46,360 bases of DNA from Flavobacteriales bacterium CG_4_10_14_0_2_um_filter_35_18 (lineage in GTDB: Bacteria > Bacteroidota > Bacteroidia > Flavobacteriales > Flavobacteriaceae): contig PFPU01000020.1 in assembly GCA_002793215.1 (NCBI GenBank), positions 1 through 46,360 on the forward strand, given 5' to 3'. The notes below the pieces were generated by a model. It did not search any database, was not told the origin of the DNA, and saw only the letters and a program-made list of their open reading frames with translations. The translations under genes and the position numbers were made by a program. Below, piece by piece: positions 7,799 to 16,623 of the stretch; position 1 is the first letter of the stretch, and each line of letters starts with the position of its first letter.

Positions 7799-7824
7799 AA
7801 ACCGAACATGTGTTCGGTTTTTTT
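7799..7824 (+). terminator. rho-independent terminator after tRNA-Lys
   Basis: ACCGAAC / GTTCGGT stem around an ATGT loop, flanked by A residues and followed by a T run, 13 nt after the tRNA. It separates the tRNA-Lys transcript from tRNA-Leu. Confidence 0.85.
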
Positions 7825-7934
7825 ATTGGAATCAACTTAGGCTGGGGAAACATCAAGGTAAAACGTCATTAAAATTAGATTAAAGTTCCTTTTAAACTTT
7901 ATGAAAAAATTAGCCTTAAATAGCGCGATTTTTT

Positions 7935-7942
7935 TATTTTTG
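7935..7942 (+). promoter_or_regulatory. -7 box of tRNA-Leu
   Basis: TATTTTTG matches TAnnTTTG and ends 11 nt before the tRNA. No clear -33 TTG is present. Confidence 0.5.
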
Positions 7943-7953
7943 CAGCCTACTTT

Positions 7954-8037
7954 GCACACATGGCGGAATTGGTAGACGCGCCAGCTTGAGGGGCTGGTGA
8001 GCAATAGCTCGTGCAGGTTCAAGTCCTGTTGTGTGCA
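7954..8037 (+). tRNA. tRNA-Leu (anticodon GAG)
   Basis: 84 nt class II tRNA: acceptor GCACACA/TGTGTGC with discriminator A, anticodon stem CCAGC/GCTGG with loop TTGAGGG giving GAG at 7988-7990, a long variable arm (GAGCAATAGCTC) and T-arm GCAGG-TTCAAGT-CCTGT. CCA is not encoded. It lies 88 nt upstream of the pyrimidine cluster and has no hairpin terminator of its own, so read-through into mmsA is possible. Confidence 0.96.
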
Positions 8038-8083
8038 CTTTTTAATTCAAAGTAATTTTTCTATAGTATTAGATTTAATTTTA

Positions 8084-8091
8084 TACATTTG
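8084..8091 (+). promoter_or_regulatory. -7 box of the pyrimidine degradation cluster
   Basis: TACATTTG matches TAnnTTTG, 34 nt before the mmsA ATG at 8126. No matching -33 TTG was found. Confidence 0.45.
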
Positions 8092-8125
8092 GTATTCTTA
8101 TCAAAAAAAATTAAATATTAAATCT

Positions 8126-9592
8126 ATGAATACCTATAAAAAACAACCCGTTGTCTTAAATTTTATTGATGGTGCATTTGCTAAAAATGGCCAAGAAACA
8201 ATGGATGTTATCAGTCCCCTTGACGGAAGTATCATTTCTAACTTGCCACTTTCTACTTTTGACGATGTTGATAAAGCCGTAAAAGCAGCCCAAAAAGCTT
8301 ATGTGGGATGGTCTGCTAAAACCATTAAGGAACGCATCCAAATATTTTTTACCTATCGCCAGTTGTTAGAAAAAAACATAGATGAACTCACAAAACTCAT
8401 CCAACTTGAAAACGGCAAAAACTATGATGAAGCTAAAGCCGAAGTTGAAAAAAGTATGGAACTTTGTGAATTCGCCGTATCCATGCCACAAATTGTTTTT
8501 AACGAAGTACAAGAAGTTAGCAAAGGGGTTGAGTGCCGAATTGAGCGCAAACCCCTTGGTGTGGTTGCTTCGATTACACCCTTTAATTTTCCGAATATGG
8601 TACCGCATTGGACCATGCCAAATGCCTTAGTTTTAGGGAATACTATGATTATGAAACCCTCAGAAATTGTTCCTTTAAGCGCTATGCGTATGGCTGAACT
8701 TTTAAAAGAAGCCGGTTTGCCCGATGGTGTTTTTAATGTGGTTAATGGTGGTAAAGCAGTTGTTGAAGCAATATGCGATCATCCCGATATTAAGGCAGTA
8801 TCTTTTGTAGGCTCAACAAAAGTGGCTAAAATTGTTTATAAACGTGCCACTTCAAACCTAAAAAGGTGCCTCGCCCTTGGTGGTGCTAAAAACCATTTAT
8901 TAGTTTTTCCGGATGCAAATCCTGATATGACAGCTTCAAATGTAGTCGCTTCTATGTCGGGCTGTGCAGGTCAACGGTGCATGGCCGCCTCGGTTATGGT
9001 TGGTGTTGCTCAAGTGCAACACATCATTGACAAAATGGTTATTGAAGCTAAAAAAATTGTTCCAGGTCAAAACTTAGGTGCGGTAATTAGCGCTGAAGCT
9101 AAAACGCGTATCGAAAATTATATCGCTCAAGCTGAAGCAGATGGTGCTAAAATTTTAATCGATGGCCGAAATACTACTGTAAAAGGCAAAGAAGGTGGGT
9201 TTTATGTAGGCGTTACCATAATAGATTATGTTACAACTGCAATGTCAGTTGCTCGTGAAGAAATTTTTGGACCAGTTATTTCAATTATTAGAGCTAAAGA
9301 TTTAAATGAAGCCATTGAAATAGAAAACGGATCTCAATATGGCAATGCCGCCGCCGTATTTACCCAAAGTGGCGGATTGGCAAAACAAGTTATGGAACGC
9401 GCCAGTGCCGGAATGATAGGCGTAAATATTGGCGTTCCCGTGCCTAGAGAACCTTTTTCTTTTGGAGGTTGGAACGATTCAAAATTTGGCGTAGGCGATA
9501 TTACCGGACGTAGTTCTATTGAATTCTGGTCTCAAAATAAAAAAGTAACCACTAAATGGAATCCCGAAGCTCAAATTAACTGGATGAGTTGA
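8126..9592 (+). CDS. mmsA: methylmalonate/malonate semialdehyde dehydrogenase (CoA-acylating)
   Basis: The ORF track begins at 7997 inside tRNA-Leu; the ATG at 8126 (MNTYKKQPVV) gives 488 residues, normal for the family. ALDH fold with ITPFNFPNMVP, VGSTKVA and catalytic Cys285 in GCAGQRCMAAS. The segment ALGGAKNH replaces the usual ELGGKN, so the general-base Glu is missing, a hallmark of CoA-acylating MMSDH. It would turn malonate semialdehyde into acetyl-CoA and CO2 (from uracil via beta-alanine) and methylmalonate semialdehyde into propionyl-CoA (from thymine or valine), using NAD and CoA. First gene of the pyrimidine cluster, so a role as the last step of that route is likely. Confidence 0.92.
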   Translation: MNTYKKQPVVLNFIDGAFAKNGQETMDVISPLDGSIISNLPLSTFDDVDKAVKAAQKAYVGWSAKTIKERIQIFFTYRQLLEKNIDELTKLIQLENGKNYDEAKAEVEKSMELCEFAVSMPQIVFNEVQEVSKGVECRIERKPLGVVASITPFNFPNMVPHWTMPNALVLGNTMIMKPSEIVPLSAMRMAELLKEAGLPDGVFNVVNGGKAVVEAICDHPDIKAVSFVGSTKVAKIVYKRATSNLKRCLALGGAKNHLLVFPDANPDMTASNVVASMSGCAGQRCMAASVMVGVAQVQHIIDKMVIEAKKIVPGQNLGAVISAEAKTRIENYIAQAEADGAKILIDGRNTTVKGKEGGFYVGVTIIDYVTTAMSVAREEIFGPVISIIRAKDLNEAIEIENGSQYGNAAAVFTQSGGLAKQVMERASAGMIGVNIGVPVPREPFSFGGWNDSKFGVGDITGRSSIEFWSQNKKVTTKWNPEAQINWMS

Positions 9593-9669
9593 CGAGATTA
9601 ATTTTACCAAAAAAAGCTTGTCCTTAGCATAAAAATAAGTAAAGTTAAAGGACTTATAAATCTAAACCT

Positions 9670-10998
9670 ATGAACAACATTATTAAAAACAATCTTGATT
9701 ACACCTTATTTTCTTGGGCAAAACAAGGCGGTCTCAACCCTATAAACGCCAGTCACGCCAAAGGCTGTTATATTTATGACAGAGACGGTAAAAAATACCT
9801 AGATTTTTCTTCACAATTGATGAATGTCAATATTGGTCATGGCAACCAACGGATTACCAAAGCAGTGGCTGCCCAAATGGAGAGGCTCAGTTATGTTTAT
9901 CCTGGAATGGCAACCGATGTACGTGGTGAACTCGGCAAAAAATTAGCTGAAATTACCCCAGGAAACTTAACCAAGTCATTTTTTACCTTAGCGGGTGCTG
10001 ATGCCATTGAAAACGCCATTAAATTGGCGCGAATTTATACCGGACGTCATAAAATTATTTCGCAATACCGCTCTTACCACGGCGCAACCTACGGGGCCAT
10101 TAGTGTTGGTGGTGATCCTCGAAAATTTGCCGTTGATAGCCAAGCTATGCCAAACGTGGTGCATGTTGAAAATCCCTATGCTTACCGTTGTCCTTGGCAT
10201 TCCGCTTCTATAAAAGAATGTGGCGAGCGTGCCATTGAAAACTTAGAACGCGTAGTTAATTTCGAAAACCCCGATAGCGTTGCCGCTATACTTTTTGAAG
10301 GTGAATCTGGCTCGTCTGGTTGTATAAAATATCCCCCTATGTATCTTAAAAAAGTGAGAAATCTTTGTGATAAATATGGCATTTTATTTATTGATGATGA
10401 AACCATGAGTGGTTTTGGTAGAACTGGTAAAATGTTTGGCATTGACCATCACGGTGTTACCCCCGATATTTTAGTATCTGCCAAAGGACTCACTTCGGGT
10501 TATTTGCCTTTGGGCGTAATGGTTGTTAGCGATACCATTGCCAAATATTTTGATGATAAACCTTTAGCTCTTGGTCTCACCTACTCGGCTCATCCCGTTT
10601 CTTGTGCGGCAGCAATCGAAAATATTAAAGTCATTCAAGAGGAAAATTTGGTTAACAATGCCGCCAAAATGGGAACTTATATCGAAAAGGAAGTCGAAAA
10701 AATGAAAGCAAAACACCCTTCTATTGGCGATTTCAGAAACACCGGCTTATTAGGCTGTATCGAACTCGTAAAAAATAGAGAAACCAAGGAGCCCATAACC
10801 GAATGGAATGCCAAAGCCAATGCTATGGACCTTACCAATAAAATGGCCGCAAAAATTCGCGAACTCGGTATGTTTACCTTTGTGCGTTGGAACTGGATTT
10901 TTATAGCGCCACCCTTAATTGTTAACAAAGCCGAAATTGATGAAGGCCTAGATATTATCTCTAAAACCATCGCTATTGCGGATAAAGAATGTTTTTAA
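9670..10998 (+). CDS. class III aminotransferase, probable beta-alanine/beta-aminoisobutyrate transaminase
   Basis: 442 residues, PLP fold type I, omega-aminotransferase class. Motifs: FTLAGADAIENAIKLAR, SYHGATYGA, FIDDETMSGFGRTG and the PLP lysine in VSAKGLTSGYLPLG (Lys272). The family covers beta-alanine:pyruvate, taurine:pyruvate and related enzymes, which cannot be separated by eye. Its place between a malonate semialdehyde dehydrogenase and dihydropyrimidine catabolic genes argues for beta-alanine or beta-aminoisobutyrate as amino donor, giving the semialdehyde used by mmsA. A 77-nt spacer separates it from mmsA. Confidence 0.85.
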   Translation: MNNIIKNNLDYTLFSWAKQGGLNPINASHAKGCYIYDRDGKKYLDFSSQLMNVNIGHGNQRITKAVAAQMERLSYVYPGMATDVRGELGKKLAEITPGNLTKSFFTLAGADAIENAIKLARIYTGRHKIISQYRSYHGATYGAISVGGDPRKFAVDSQAMPNVVHVENPYAYRCPWHSASIKECGERAIENLERVVNFENPDSVAAILFEGESGSSGCIKYPPMYLKKVRNLCDKYGILFIDDETMSGFGRTGKMFGIDHHGVTPDILVSAKGLTSGYLPLGVMVVSDTIAKYFDDKPLALGLTYSAHPVSCAAAIENIKVIQEENLVNNAAKMGTYIEKEVEKMKAKHPSIGDFRNTGLLGCIELVKNRETKEPITEWNAKANAMDLTNKMAAKIRELGMFTFVRWNWIFIAPPLIVNKAEIDEGLDIISKTIAIADKECF

Positions 10999-11079
10999 AA
11001 AGCGATTATTTCAACCTAAATCAGTTTTAATAATTAACCTTAACCAGTTTGATAAGCGCATCTTAAAAAATAATTTTTT

Positions 11080-12801
11080 ATGAATAGAGACATTGTAGAA
11101 TTAACCGAAGACGTATCAAAATCTCCTTTATTCAGTGAGGATTTAGCGCCAATTCCTACCTCAAAAAGGACTTGGAACAAATGGAATTTAGCCGCCATTT
11201 GGATTGGCATGGCCGTGTGTATTCCAACCTATTTGTTGGCGTCATATATGATTAAAACTGGCTTAAATTGGTATGAAGCTTTAATAATTATTGGTTTGGC
11301 TAATTTGATTATTACCATTCCAATGATTCTCAATGGTCATGCCGGCGTAAAATATGGTGTTCCTTTTCCGGTAATTGGTCGCGCTGCCTTTGGCACAAAA
11401 GGAATTCATATTGCTTCGGTAACGCGTGGCATCATTGCTTGCGGTTGGTTTGGCGTGCAAACTTGGATTGGTGGTTTGGCAATTTATGCCATCTTTAATG
11501 CCATCACCGGCACACCGAGCGAGCTAGGTTTATCTATCGGTAAATTTGTGGGTTTCGCCATTTTTTGGGTCATCAACATTTACTTTATTTGGAAAGGAAC
11601 CGAAAGTATTAAATGGCTCGAAACCTACTCCGCACCCATTCTTATCGCTATGGGAATTGTATTGATTTGGTGGAGTTACGCTAAAGCGGATGGGTTTGCA
11701 ATTGTTTTAAAACAGAGTTCTCAACTTGAAAAAACCGCTGCAACCCTTATCGATATTGATAATGTACTTTATTTAAACCTCAATGTTTTAAATGACAAAG
11801 CGGGATACCCAAAGGCAAATCAATATCAAATAACGTCAAATAATATAAAAAGCGACTGGAAAATGATGTCCAAAAATCCTATCGCCATTTCAGAAATAGC
11901 TTCTGTTGATGGAATTAAAAAAGCTTCTAAAACCATTAAAGTCCAATTTCGAAAAACAGATGGTATCGCTACTTTTGATTCGAGCATTGTAACTGCCTCG
12001 TTAGTAAATCCCGACGAAGGAAAAAGCTCGAAACTTTGGGGCTATTTGTTGTGGCTAACCGCAATGGTTGGCTTTTGGGCAACTATGTCGATTAGTATTG
12101 CCGATATAACGCGTTATGCAGCCTCACAAAACGACCAAATATCGGGTCAATTTATAGGTTTGCCCGCAACAATGATGCTCTATTCGTTTGTAGGAATATT
12201 TGTTACAAGTGCTACCGTTATAAATTTTAGTGATATTTTAATTGCCGATGATGCCCCTTGGGATCCCGTTTCGCTTATTGCAAAATTCAAAAATCCTATG
12301 GTGGTTGTTATCGCACAAATTTTTATGCTCATCGCCACACTAAGCACCAACATTGCTGCCAATGTGATTGCGCCTGCCAACACATTCTCTAATTTATTCC
12401 CTAAAAAAATAAGCTTTAAAATGGGTGGACTTATTACCGGAATTATCGGAATTCTTATCGCTCCTTGGTGGTTGATGAATGAAATTTCAGGCTTTTTATT
12501 GTTTGTCAGTGGTTTATTAGGTCCGGTATTAGGTATTTTAATCACCGATTATTTTTTGATTCGTCACAAACAGATTGCGCTAGCCGATTTATATAAAGTA
12601 GATGGCATCTATTCCTACAATAAAACAGGATTTAATTTGGCGGCGCTCATTGCCTTATTTTTTGGAGTGTTTTTAGCGCTAATTGGCTATTGGGTACCCA
12701 CTTTAAATTTCTTGTATTCCTTATCCTGGTTTACCGGATTTATAATTTCATCGATAATTTATTATCTGCTCATGCAAAAAAAGCGCACAGATTTGTCCTA
12801 A
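11080..12801 (+). CDS. NCS1-family nucleobase permease with an inserted hydrophilic domain
   Basis: 573 residues, about 80-100 longer than usual NCS1 (PF02133) permeases. The transporter core is clear: TM1 NLAAIWIGMAVCIPTY, TM3 with CGWFGVQTWIGG (Trp123 and Gln127 match the Mhp1 substrate-site Trp and Gln), TM6 AMVGFWATMSISIADITRY (Trp333), and TNIAANVIAPANT near TM8. Between TM5 (ending WWSYAKADGF) and TM6 there are about 110 hydrophilic residues (207-316) where relatives have a short loop. By Mhp1 topology that loop faces outside. In this cluster the likely cargo is uracil, thymine or a dihydro derivative. The insertion is in frame, with codon use like its surroundings, so it looks real rather than an assembly error. 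Confidence 0.88.
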   Translation: MNRDIVELTEDVSKSPLFSEDLAPIPTSKRTWNKWNLAAIWIGMAVCIPTYLLASYMIKTGLNWYEALIIIGLANLIITIPMILNGHAGVKYGVPFPVIGRAAFGTKGIHIASVTRGIIACGWFGVQTWIGGLAIYAIFNAITGTPSELGLSIGKFVGFAIFWVINIYFIWKGTESIKWLETYSAPILIAMGIVLIWWSYAKADGFAIVLKQSSQLEKTAATLIDIDNVLYLNLNVLNDKAGYPKANQYQITSNNIKSDWKMMSKNPIAISEIASVDGIKKASKTIKVQFRKTDGIATFDSSIVTASLVNPDEGKSSKLWGYLLWLTAMVGFWATMSISIADITRYAASQNDQISGQFIGLPATMMLYSFVGIFVTSATVINFSDILIADDAPWDPVSLIAKFKNPMVVVIAQIFMLIATLSTNIAANVIAPANTFSNLFPKKISFKMGGLITGIIGILIAPWWLMNEISGFLLFVSGLLGPVLGILITDYFLIRHKQIALADLYKVDGIYSYNKTGFNLAALIALFFGVFLALIGYWVPTLNFLYSLSWFTGFIISSIIYYLLMQKKRTDLS

Positions 12802-12856
12802 ATTCTTAACTTTAAAAAATAATTGCGATATTTAAACCTTAATTAAATAAAAAGCT

Positions 12857-14242
12857 ATGTCAGTACTCATTAAAAATGGTCGAATTATTAACGCATCCGA
12901 AGATTATATTGCCGACGTTTATACCGAAGGTGAAAAAATTGTTGCCATTGGTAAGAACCTGAATTACAAAGCCGATAAGGTTATTGATGCTACCGGTAAA
13001 TTGGTGTTTCCTGGCGGAATAGACCCGCATGTGCATTTAGATATGCCTTTTATGGGAACCTATTCTAGTGATAATTACGAAACCGGAACGCGCGCAGCAC
13101 TACACGGAGGCACAACAATGGTAATTGATTTTATCCTTCAAAAACAAGGAGATACCCTGCATAACGCCCTTAAAACTTGGCAACAAAAATCAATTGGAAA
13201 AGCCATTGGCGATTATTCTTATCACATGGCAATAACCGATTTTAACGACCATGTTGCCAAAGAAGTTGTTCAAATGATTGAAGAAGAAGGTATTTCATCC
13301 TTTAAAACTTTTATGGCTTATAAAGGCGCTTTAATGATTGACGACGGTCAAATGGTTCAGTTGATGAAAGTTGTTAAAAAACATGGTGGCATTGTTACAG
13401 TTCACGCTACCAATGGCGACATGATTGATTCGCTTATAGCTAAAAATAAATCGGAAGGTAATTTAGCACCCATTTACCATTATCTATCACAACCCGAAAT
13501 AACCGAAGCCGAAGCCTCTGCCCGATTTACCGATATGCTTTTTTATACCGATTGTCCGGGTTACATAGTCCACATGACCTGTGAAGGGGCTTTAAATGCC
13601 GTTCGCAAAGCGACACAACGCAACCAAAAAGTTTTTGTTGAAACCTGCACCCAATATTTAATGTTAGATGCATCCTTATATGAAGCTAATTTTGAAGGGG
13701 CCAAATGGGTTATGAGTCCTCCTTTGCGGGAAAAAAAAGACCGACAAGCACTTTGGTCGGGTATTAATCAAGGATTGGTGCAAGTGGTTGGTACCGACCA
13801 TTGTCCGTTTATGTGGGAACAAAAAAAAATGGGAAAAGATGATTTTTCTAAAATTCCGAATGGGCATCCGGCAATTGAACACCGCCTAGAATTTTTATAC
13901 TCCGAAGGGGTTAACCAAGGAAAAATATCGCTGACAAAATTTGTTGAAATCAGTTCTACAAATGCAGCTAAGATTTTTGGTATGTATCCTCGAAAAGGAA
14001 CCATTGCTATTGGATCTGACGCCGACTTGGTTATTTTTAATCCCAAAAAAGAACACACCATTTCGGTTAAAACACATCACATGAACTGTGATTATTCAGG
14101 CTACGAAGGACGGAAAGTTATCGGCAAAACCGAAACAGTAATTTTAAGAGGTGAAATTGCCATTGAAAATAACGAATGCCTTCTAAAAGCAGGGCACGGT
14201 CAATTTATACCACGAACCACAACATCAAAAACGGTCATATAA
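12857..14242 (+). CDS. hydA: dihydropyrimidinase
   Basis: 461 residues of the cyclic amidohydrolase (hydantoinase/DHPase) family. Metal ligands are in place: HVH (His58, His60), the carboxylated lysine in SSFKTFMAYK (Lys150), His183 in TVHATNGD, His239 in YIVHMT, and Asp314 in GTDHCPF. It opens dihydrouracil or dihydrothymine to N-carbamoyl-beta-alanine or N-carbamoyl-beta-aminoisobutyrate. Where many relatives read HAENGD this one reads HATNGD, which may affect the substrate pocket. It lies 55 nt after the permease and before the beta-ureidopropionase, so dihydropyrimidines rather than hydantoins are the likely substrates. Confidence 0.93.
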   Translation: MSVLIKNGRIINASEDYIADVYTEGEKIVAIGKNLNYKADKVIDATGKLVFPGGIDPHVHLDMPFMGTYSSDNYETGTRAALHGGTTMVIDFILQKQGDTLHNALKTWQQKSIGKAIGDYSYHMAITDFNDHVAKEVVQMIEEEGISSFKTFMAYKGALMIDDGQMVQLMKVVKKHGGIVTVHATNGDMIDSLIAKNKSEGNLAPIYHYLSQPEITEAEASARFTDMLFYTDCPGYIVHMTCEGALNAVRKATQRNQKVFVETCTQYLMLDASLYEANFEGAKWVMSPPLREKKDRQALWSGINQGLVQVVGTDHCPFMWEQKKMGKDDFSKIPNGHPAIEHRLEFLYSEGVNQGKISLTKFVEISSTNAAKIFGMYPRKGTIAIGSDADLVIFNPKKEHTISVKTHHMNCDYSGYEGRKVIGKTETVILRGEIAIENNECLLKAGHGQFIPRTTTSKTVI

Positions 14243-14342
14243 ATTTTGTTAATTAAGGGTTTTTATTTAAAGTGAAACACTGACTAATCCTTAAATAAAT
14301 AAAACCATAAGCTATAAAGTTTCCATTTAAAATCAATAAATT

Positions 14343-15209
14343 ATGTCAAGAAAAATAAAATCAGGATTAATACAAATGAGTCTTCCAATGACCGAAGGCG
14401 AAGGTAGCATTCAACAAATCACGGATGCCATGTATCACAAACACATCCCTTATATTGAAGATGCCGGCAAACAAGGTGTTCAAATTTTATGCCTTCAAGA
14501 AATTTTTAACACCCCTTATTTTTGTCCAAGTCAAGACAATAAATGGTATGTCACGGCTCAAGCCGTTCCTGGTCCTACCATAGAAAAGATGCAGTTTTAT
14601 GCCAAAAAATACAATATGGTTATGATTATTCCTGTTTACGAAAAAGAGCAAGCAGGCGTTTTATACAATACCGCCGCGGTTATTGATGCCGATGGTAGCT
14701 ATTTGGGAAAATATCGCAAAAATCACATCCCCCATACCACGGGTTTTTGGGAAAAATATTTCTTTAAACCCGGCAATTTAGGCTATCCTGTTTTTCAAAC
14801 AAAATATGCCAAAGTGGGTGTTTATATCTGCTACGACAGGCATTTTCCGGAAGGGGCACGCGCCTTAGGTTTAAATGGGGCTGAAATTGTTTATAATCCT
14901 TCGGCTACCGTTGCAGGGTTGAGTGAATATTTATGGAAATTAGAACAACCCGCGCACGCTGCAGCTAATGGCTATTTTATGGGCTGTATCAATCGCGTTG
15001 GCGAAGAAAAGCCTTGGAATTTAGGTAAATTTTACGGTCAATCTTATTTTGTTGATCCACGTGGACAAATTTTTGCACAGGCTTCACGCGATAATGATGA
15101 ATTATTGGTGGCCGAATTCGATTTAGATCTAATCGATGAAGTGCGTTCTACTTGGCAATTCTTTAGAGATAGACGTCCTGAAACTTATGGAAAGTTGACT
15201 GAATTATAA
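14343..15209 (+). CDS. beta-ureidopropionase-type carbon-nitrogen hydrolase
   Basis: 288 residues, nitrilase superfamily. The catalytic triad is visible: Glu53 in LCLQEIFNTPYF, Lys126 in YRKNHIPH, and Cys163 in VYICYDRHFPEG. By family it could be N-carbamoylputrescine amidase or beta-ureidopropionase; the neighbours (dihydropyrimidinase upstream, PreT/PreA downstream) point to hydrolysis of N-carbamoyl-beta-alanine to beta-alanine, CO2 and ammonia. It is a clear paralogue of the partial aguB at the window start, as both share the ...FFRDRR C-terminal motif. Confidence 0.9.
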   Translation: MSRKIKSGLIQMSLPMTEGEGSIQQITDAMYHKHIPYIEDAGKQGVQILCLQEIFNTPYFCPSQDNKWYVTAQAVPGPTIEKMQFYAKKYNMVMIIPVYEKEQAGVLYNTAAVIDADGSYLGKYRKNHIPHTTGFWEKYFFKPGNLGYPVFQTKYAKVGVYICYDRHFPEGARALGLNGAEIVYNPSATVAGLSEYLWKLEQPAHAAANGYFMGCINRVGEEKPWNLGKFYGQSYFVDPRGQIFAQASRDNDELLVAEFDLDLIDEVRSTWQFFRDRRPETYGKLTEL

Positions 15210-15256
15210 ATTATTTTAAATTAGGTTAACCTTATACCTATATAAAACAACAAAGA

Positions 15257-16582
15257 ATGGCAGAATATAACAGACCAACTTCTGAAGCTGAATTTCAAAA
15301 TAATTTTAAGCAAAAAAAACCCTTAATGAACCCTACCGAGGCGTTTTATGAAAGTGCAAGGTGTTTATTTTGCTATGATGCACCATGCATTAAAGCCTGC
15401 CCTACACATATTGATATTCCGCTGTTTATTAAGCAAATACAAACAAAGAATACCGAAGGAGCGGCCCAAACAATTTTTAATGCAAATTGGCTCGGCAACA
15501 CTTGTGGTTTGGTTTGCCCAACAGGTGTTTTATGTGAAGGCGCCTGTGTTTTTAACCACCAAAATATTATGCCCATACAAATTGGCAGATTGCAAAATTT
15601 TGCCACACATAAAGTTATAGATTCTGGCAAAGAAATTTTTAAGGTAGGCAAACCTAACAATAAAAAAATGGCCATTATCGGAGCTGGTCCGGCCGGAATT
15701 GCCTGTGCCTGCGAGCTGCGCAGCTTAGGCTATCAAGTATGTATTTTTGAAGCCAAAAATAAAGCCTCGGGTTTAGCCGTTCACGGCATTGCACCCTATA
15801 AAATATCAAATGAAGAGGTGCTTAATGAAATAAGTTATTTGCAAAATCAACTGGGTTTTGAGATAAGATATAACACACCAATCAACTCAAAAGAACAATT
15901 GCAAGACCTTGAAAAAAACTATGATGCCATCTTTTTAGGACTTGGTTTAGGAAAAACCGGCGCTTTAGAAATTGAAGGTGAAAACAAAAAAGGCGTGATA
16001 GGTGCGGTTGAATTTATTGAAGAATTGCGCTCTAAACACCATCATTTAAAAGTTCCCAACAAAGTAGTGGTTTTGGGAGGTGGCAATACCGCAATGGATG
16101 CCGCATCGGAAGCTGCAAAAATGGGTGCTAAAAAAATTGTTTTGGCCTACCGAAATTCAAAGGAAAAAATGAAAGCCTATAAATTTGAATACGACTTTGC
16201 CATTAGTGCGGGCGTAGATAGTTTATTTAATTTAGTGCCTATTGGCATTGTAGGAAAGGGTAAAGTTGAAGGCGTTAAATTCGCCAAAACAGAGCTGATT
16301 GAGGGCAAGCTTCAAACCAAAAATAACGATGTATTTGTTGTGCAATGTGATTTGGTTATCAAAGCAACCGGTCAAGCAAAACAAGGTGCATTTTATCAGT
16401 TAATTGATCATTTAAAATGCGATAACCAATCGCGATTACTCATCAATAAAGAAACCTTTCAAACATCAAATCCAAAATATTTTGCTGGTGGAGATGCTGT
16501 TAATGGTGGTGCTGAAGTTGTAAATGCTGCTTATGATGGAAAAATGGCTGCTTTAGGAATGCATCAATGGTTGACAAAATAA
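15257..16582 (+). CDS. preT: NAD-dependent dihydropyrimidine dehydrogenase subunit PreT
   Basis: 441 residues. The N-terminal part carries two iron-sulphur Cys sets, CLFCYDAPCIKACP (36-49) and CGLVCPTGVLCEGAC (83-97), like DPD domain I. An FAD motif AIIGAGPAGIACACE (139-152) and an NAD(P) motif VVLGGGNTAMDAA (269 onward) follow. It takes electrons from NAD(P)H through FAD and Fe-S clusters to PreA for reduction of uracil or thymine at C5-C6. It lies 47 nt after the ureidopropionase gene and 41 nt before preA, matching the E. coli preTA order. A glutamate synthase small subunit is related, but the partner gene settles the call. Confidence 0.93.
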   Translation: MAEYNRPTSEAEFQNNFKQKKPLMNPTEAFYESARCLFCYDAPCIKACPTHIDIPLFIKQIQTKNTEGAAQTIFNANWLGNTCGLVCPTGVLCEGACVFNHQNIMPIQIGRLQNFATHKVIDSGKEIFKVGKPNNKKMAIIGAGPAGIACACELRSLGYQVCIFEAKNKASGLAVHGIAPYKISNEEVLNEISYLQNQLGFEIRYNTPINSKEQLQDLEKNYDAIFLGLGLGKTGALEIEGENKKGVIGAVEFIEELRSKHHHLKVPNKVVVLGGGNTAMDAASEAAKMGAKKIVLAYRNSKEKMKAYKFEYDFAISAGVDSLFNLVPIGIVGKGKVEGVKFAKTELIEGKLQTKNNDVFVVQCDLVIKATGQAKQGAFYQLIDHLKCDNQSRLLINKETFQTSNPKYFAGGDAVNGGAEVVNAAYDGKMAALGMHQWLTK

Positions 16583-16623
16583 TTACACGCATCACTCAAC
16601 ATTAAAAACTCAAAACTCAAAAA

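Noticed and set aside
7837-8022. 61-residue minus-strand ORF across tRNA-Leu
   Set aside because: Overlaps a well-formed tRNA on the opposite strand.
8382-8630. Overlapping ORFs on both strands inside mmsA
   Set aside because: They are shadows of the mmsA reading frame, which has full-length family motifs.
9620-9653. GTCCTT...AAGGAC inverted repeat between mmsA and the aminotransferase gene
   Set aside because: A 6-bp match separated by about 22-28 nt is expected by chance in AT-rich DNA and has no terminator features.
12180-12545. 121-residue minus-strand ORF inside the NCS1 permease gene
   Set aside because: Its sequence is the antisense of transmembrane segments of the permease and shows no independent motif.
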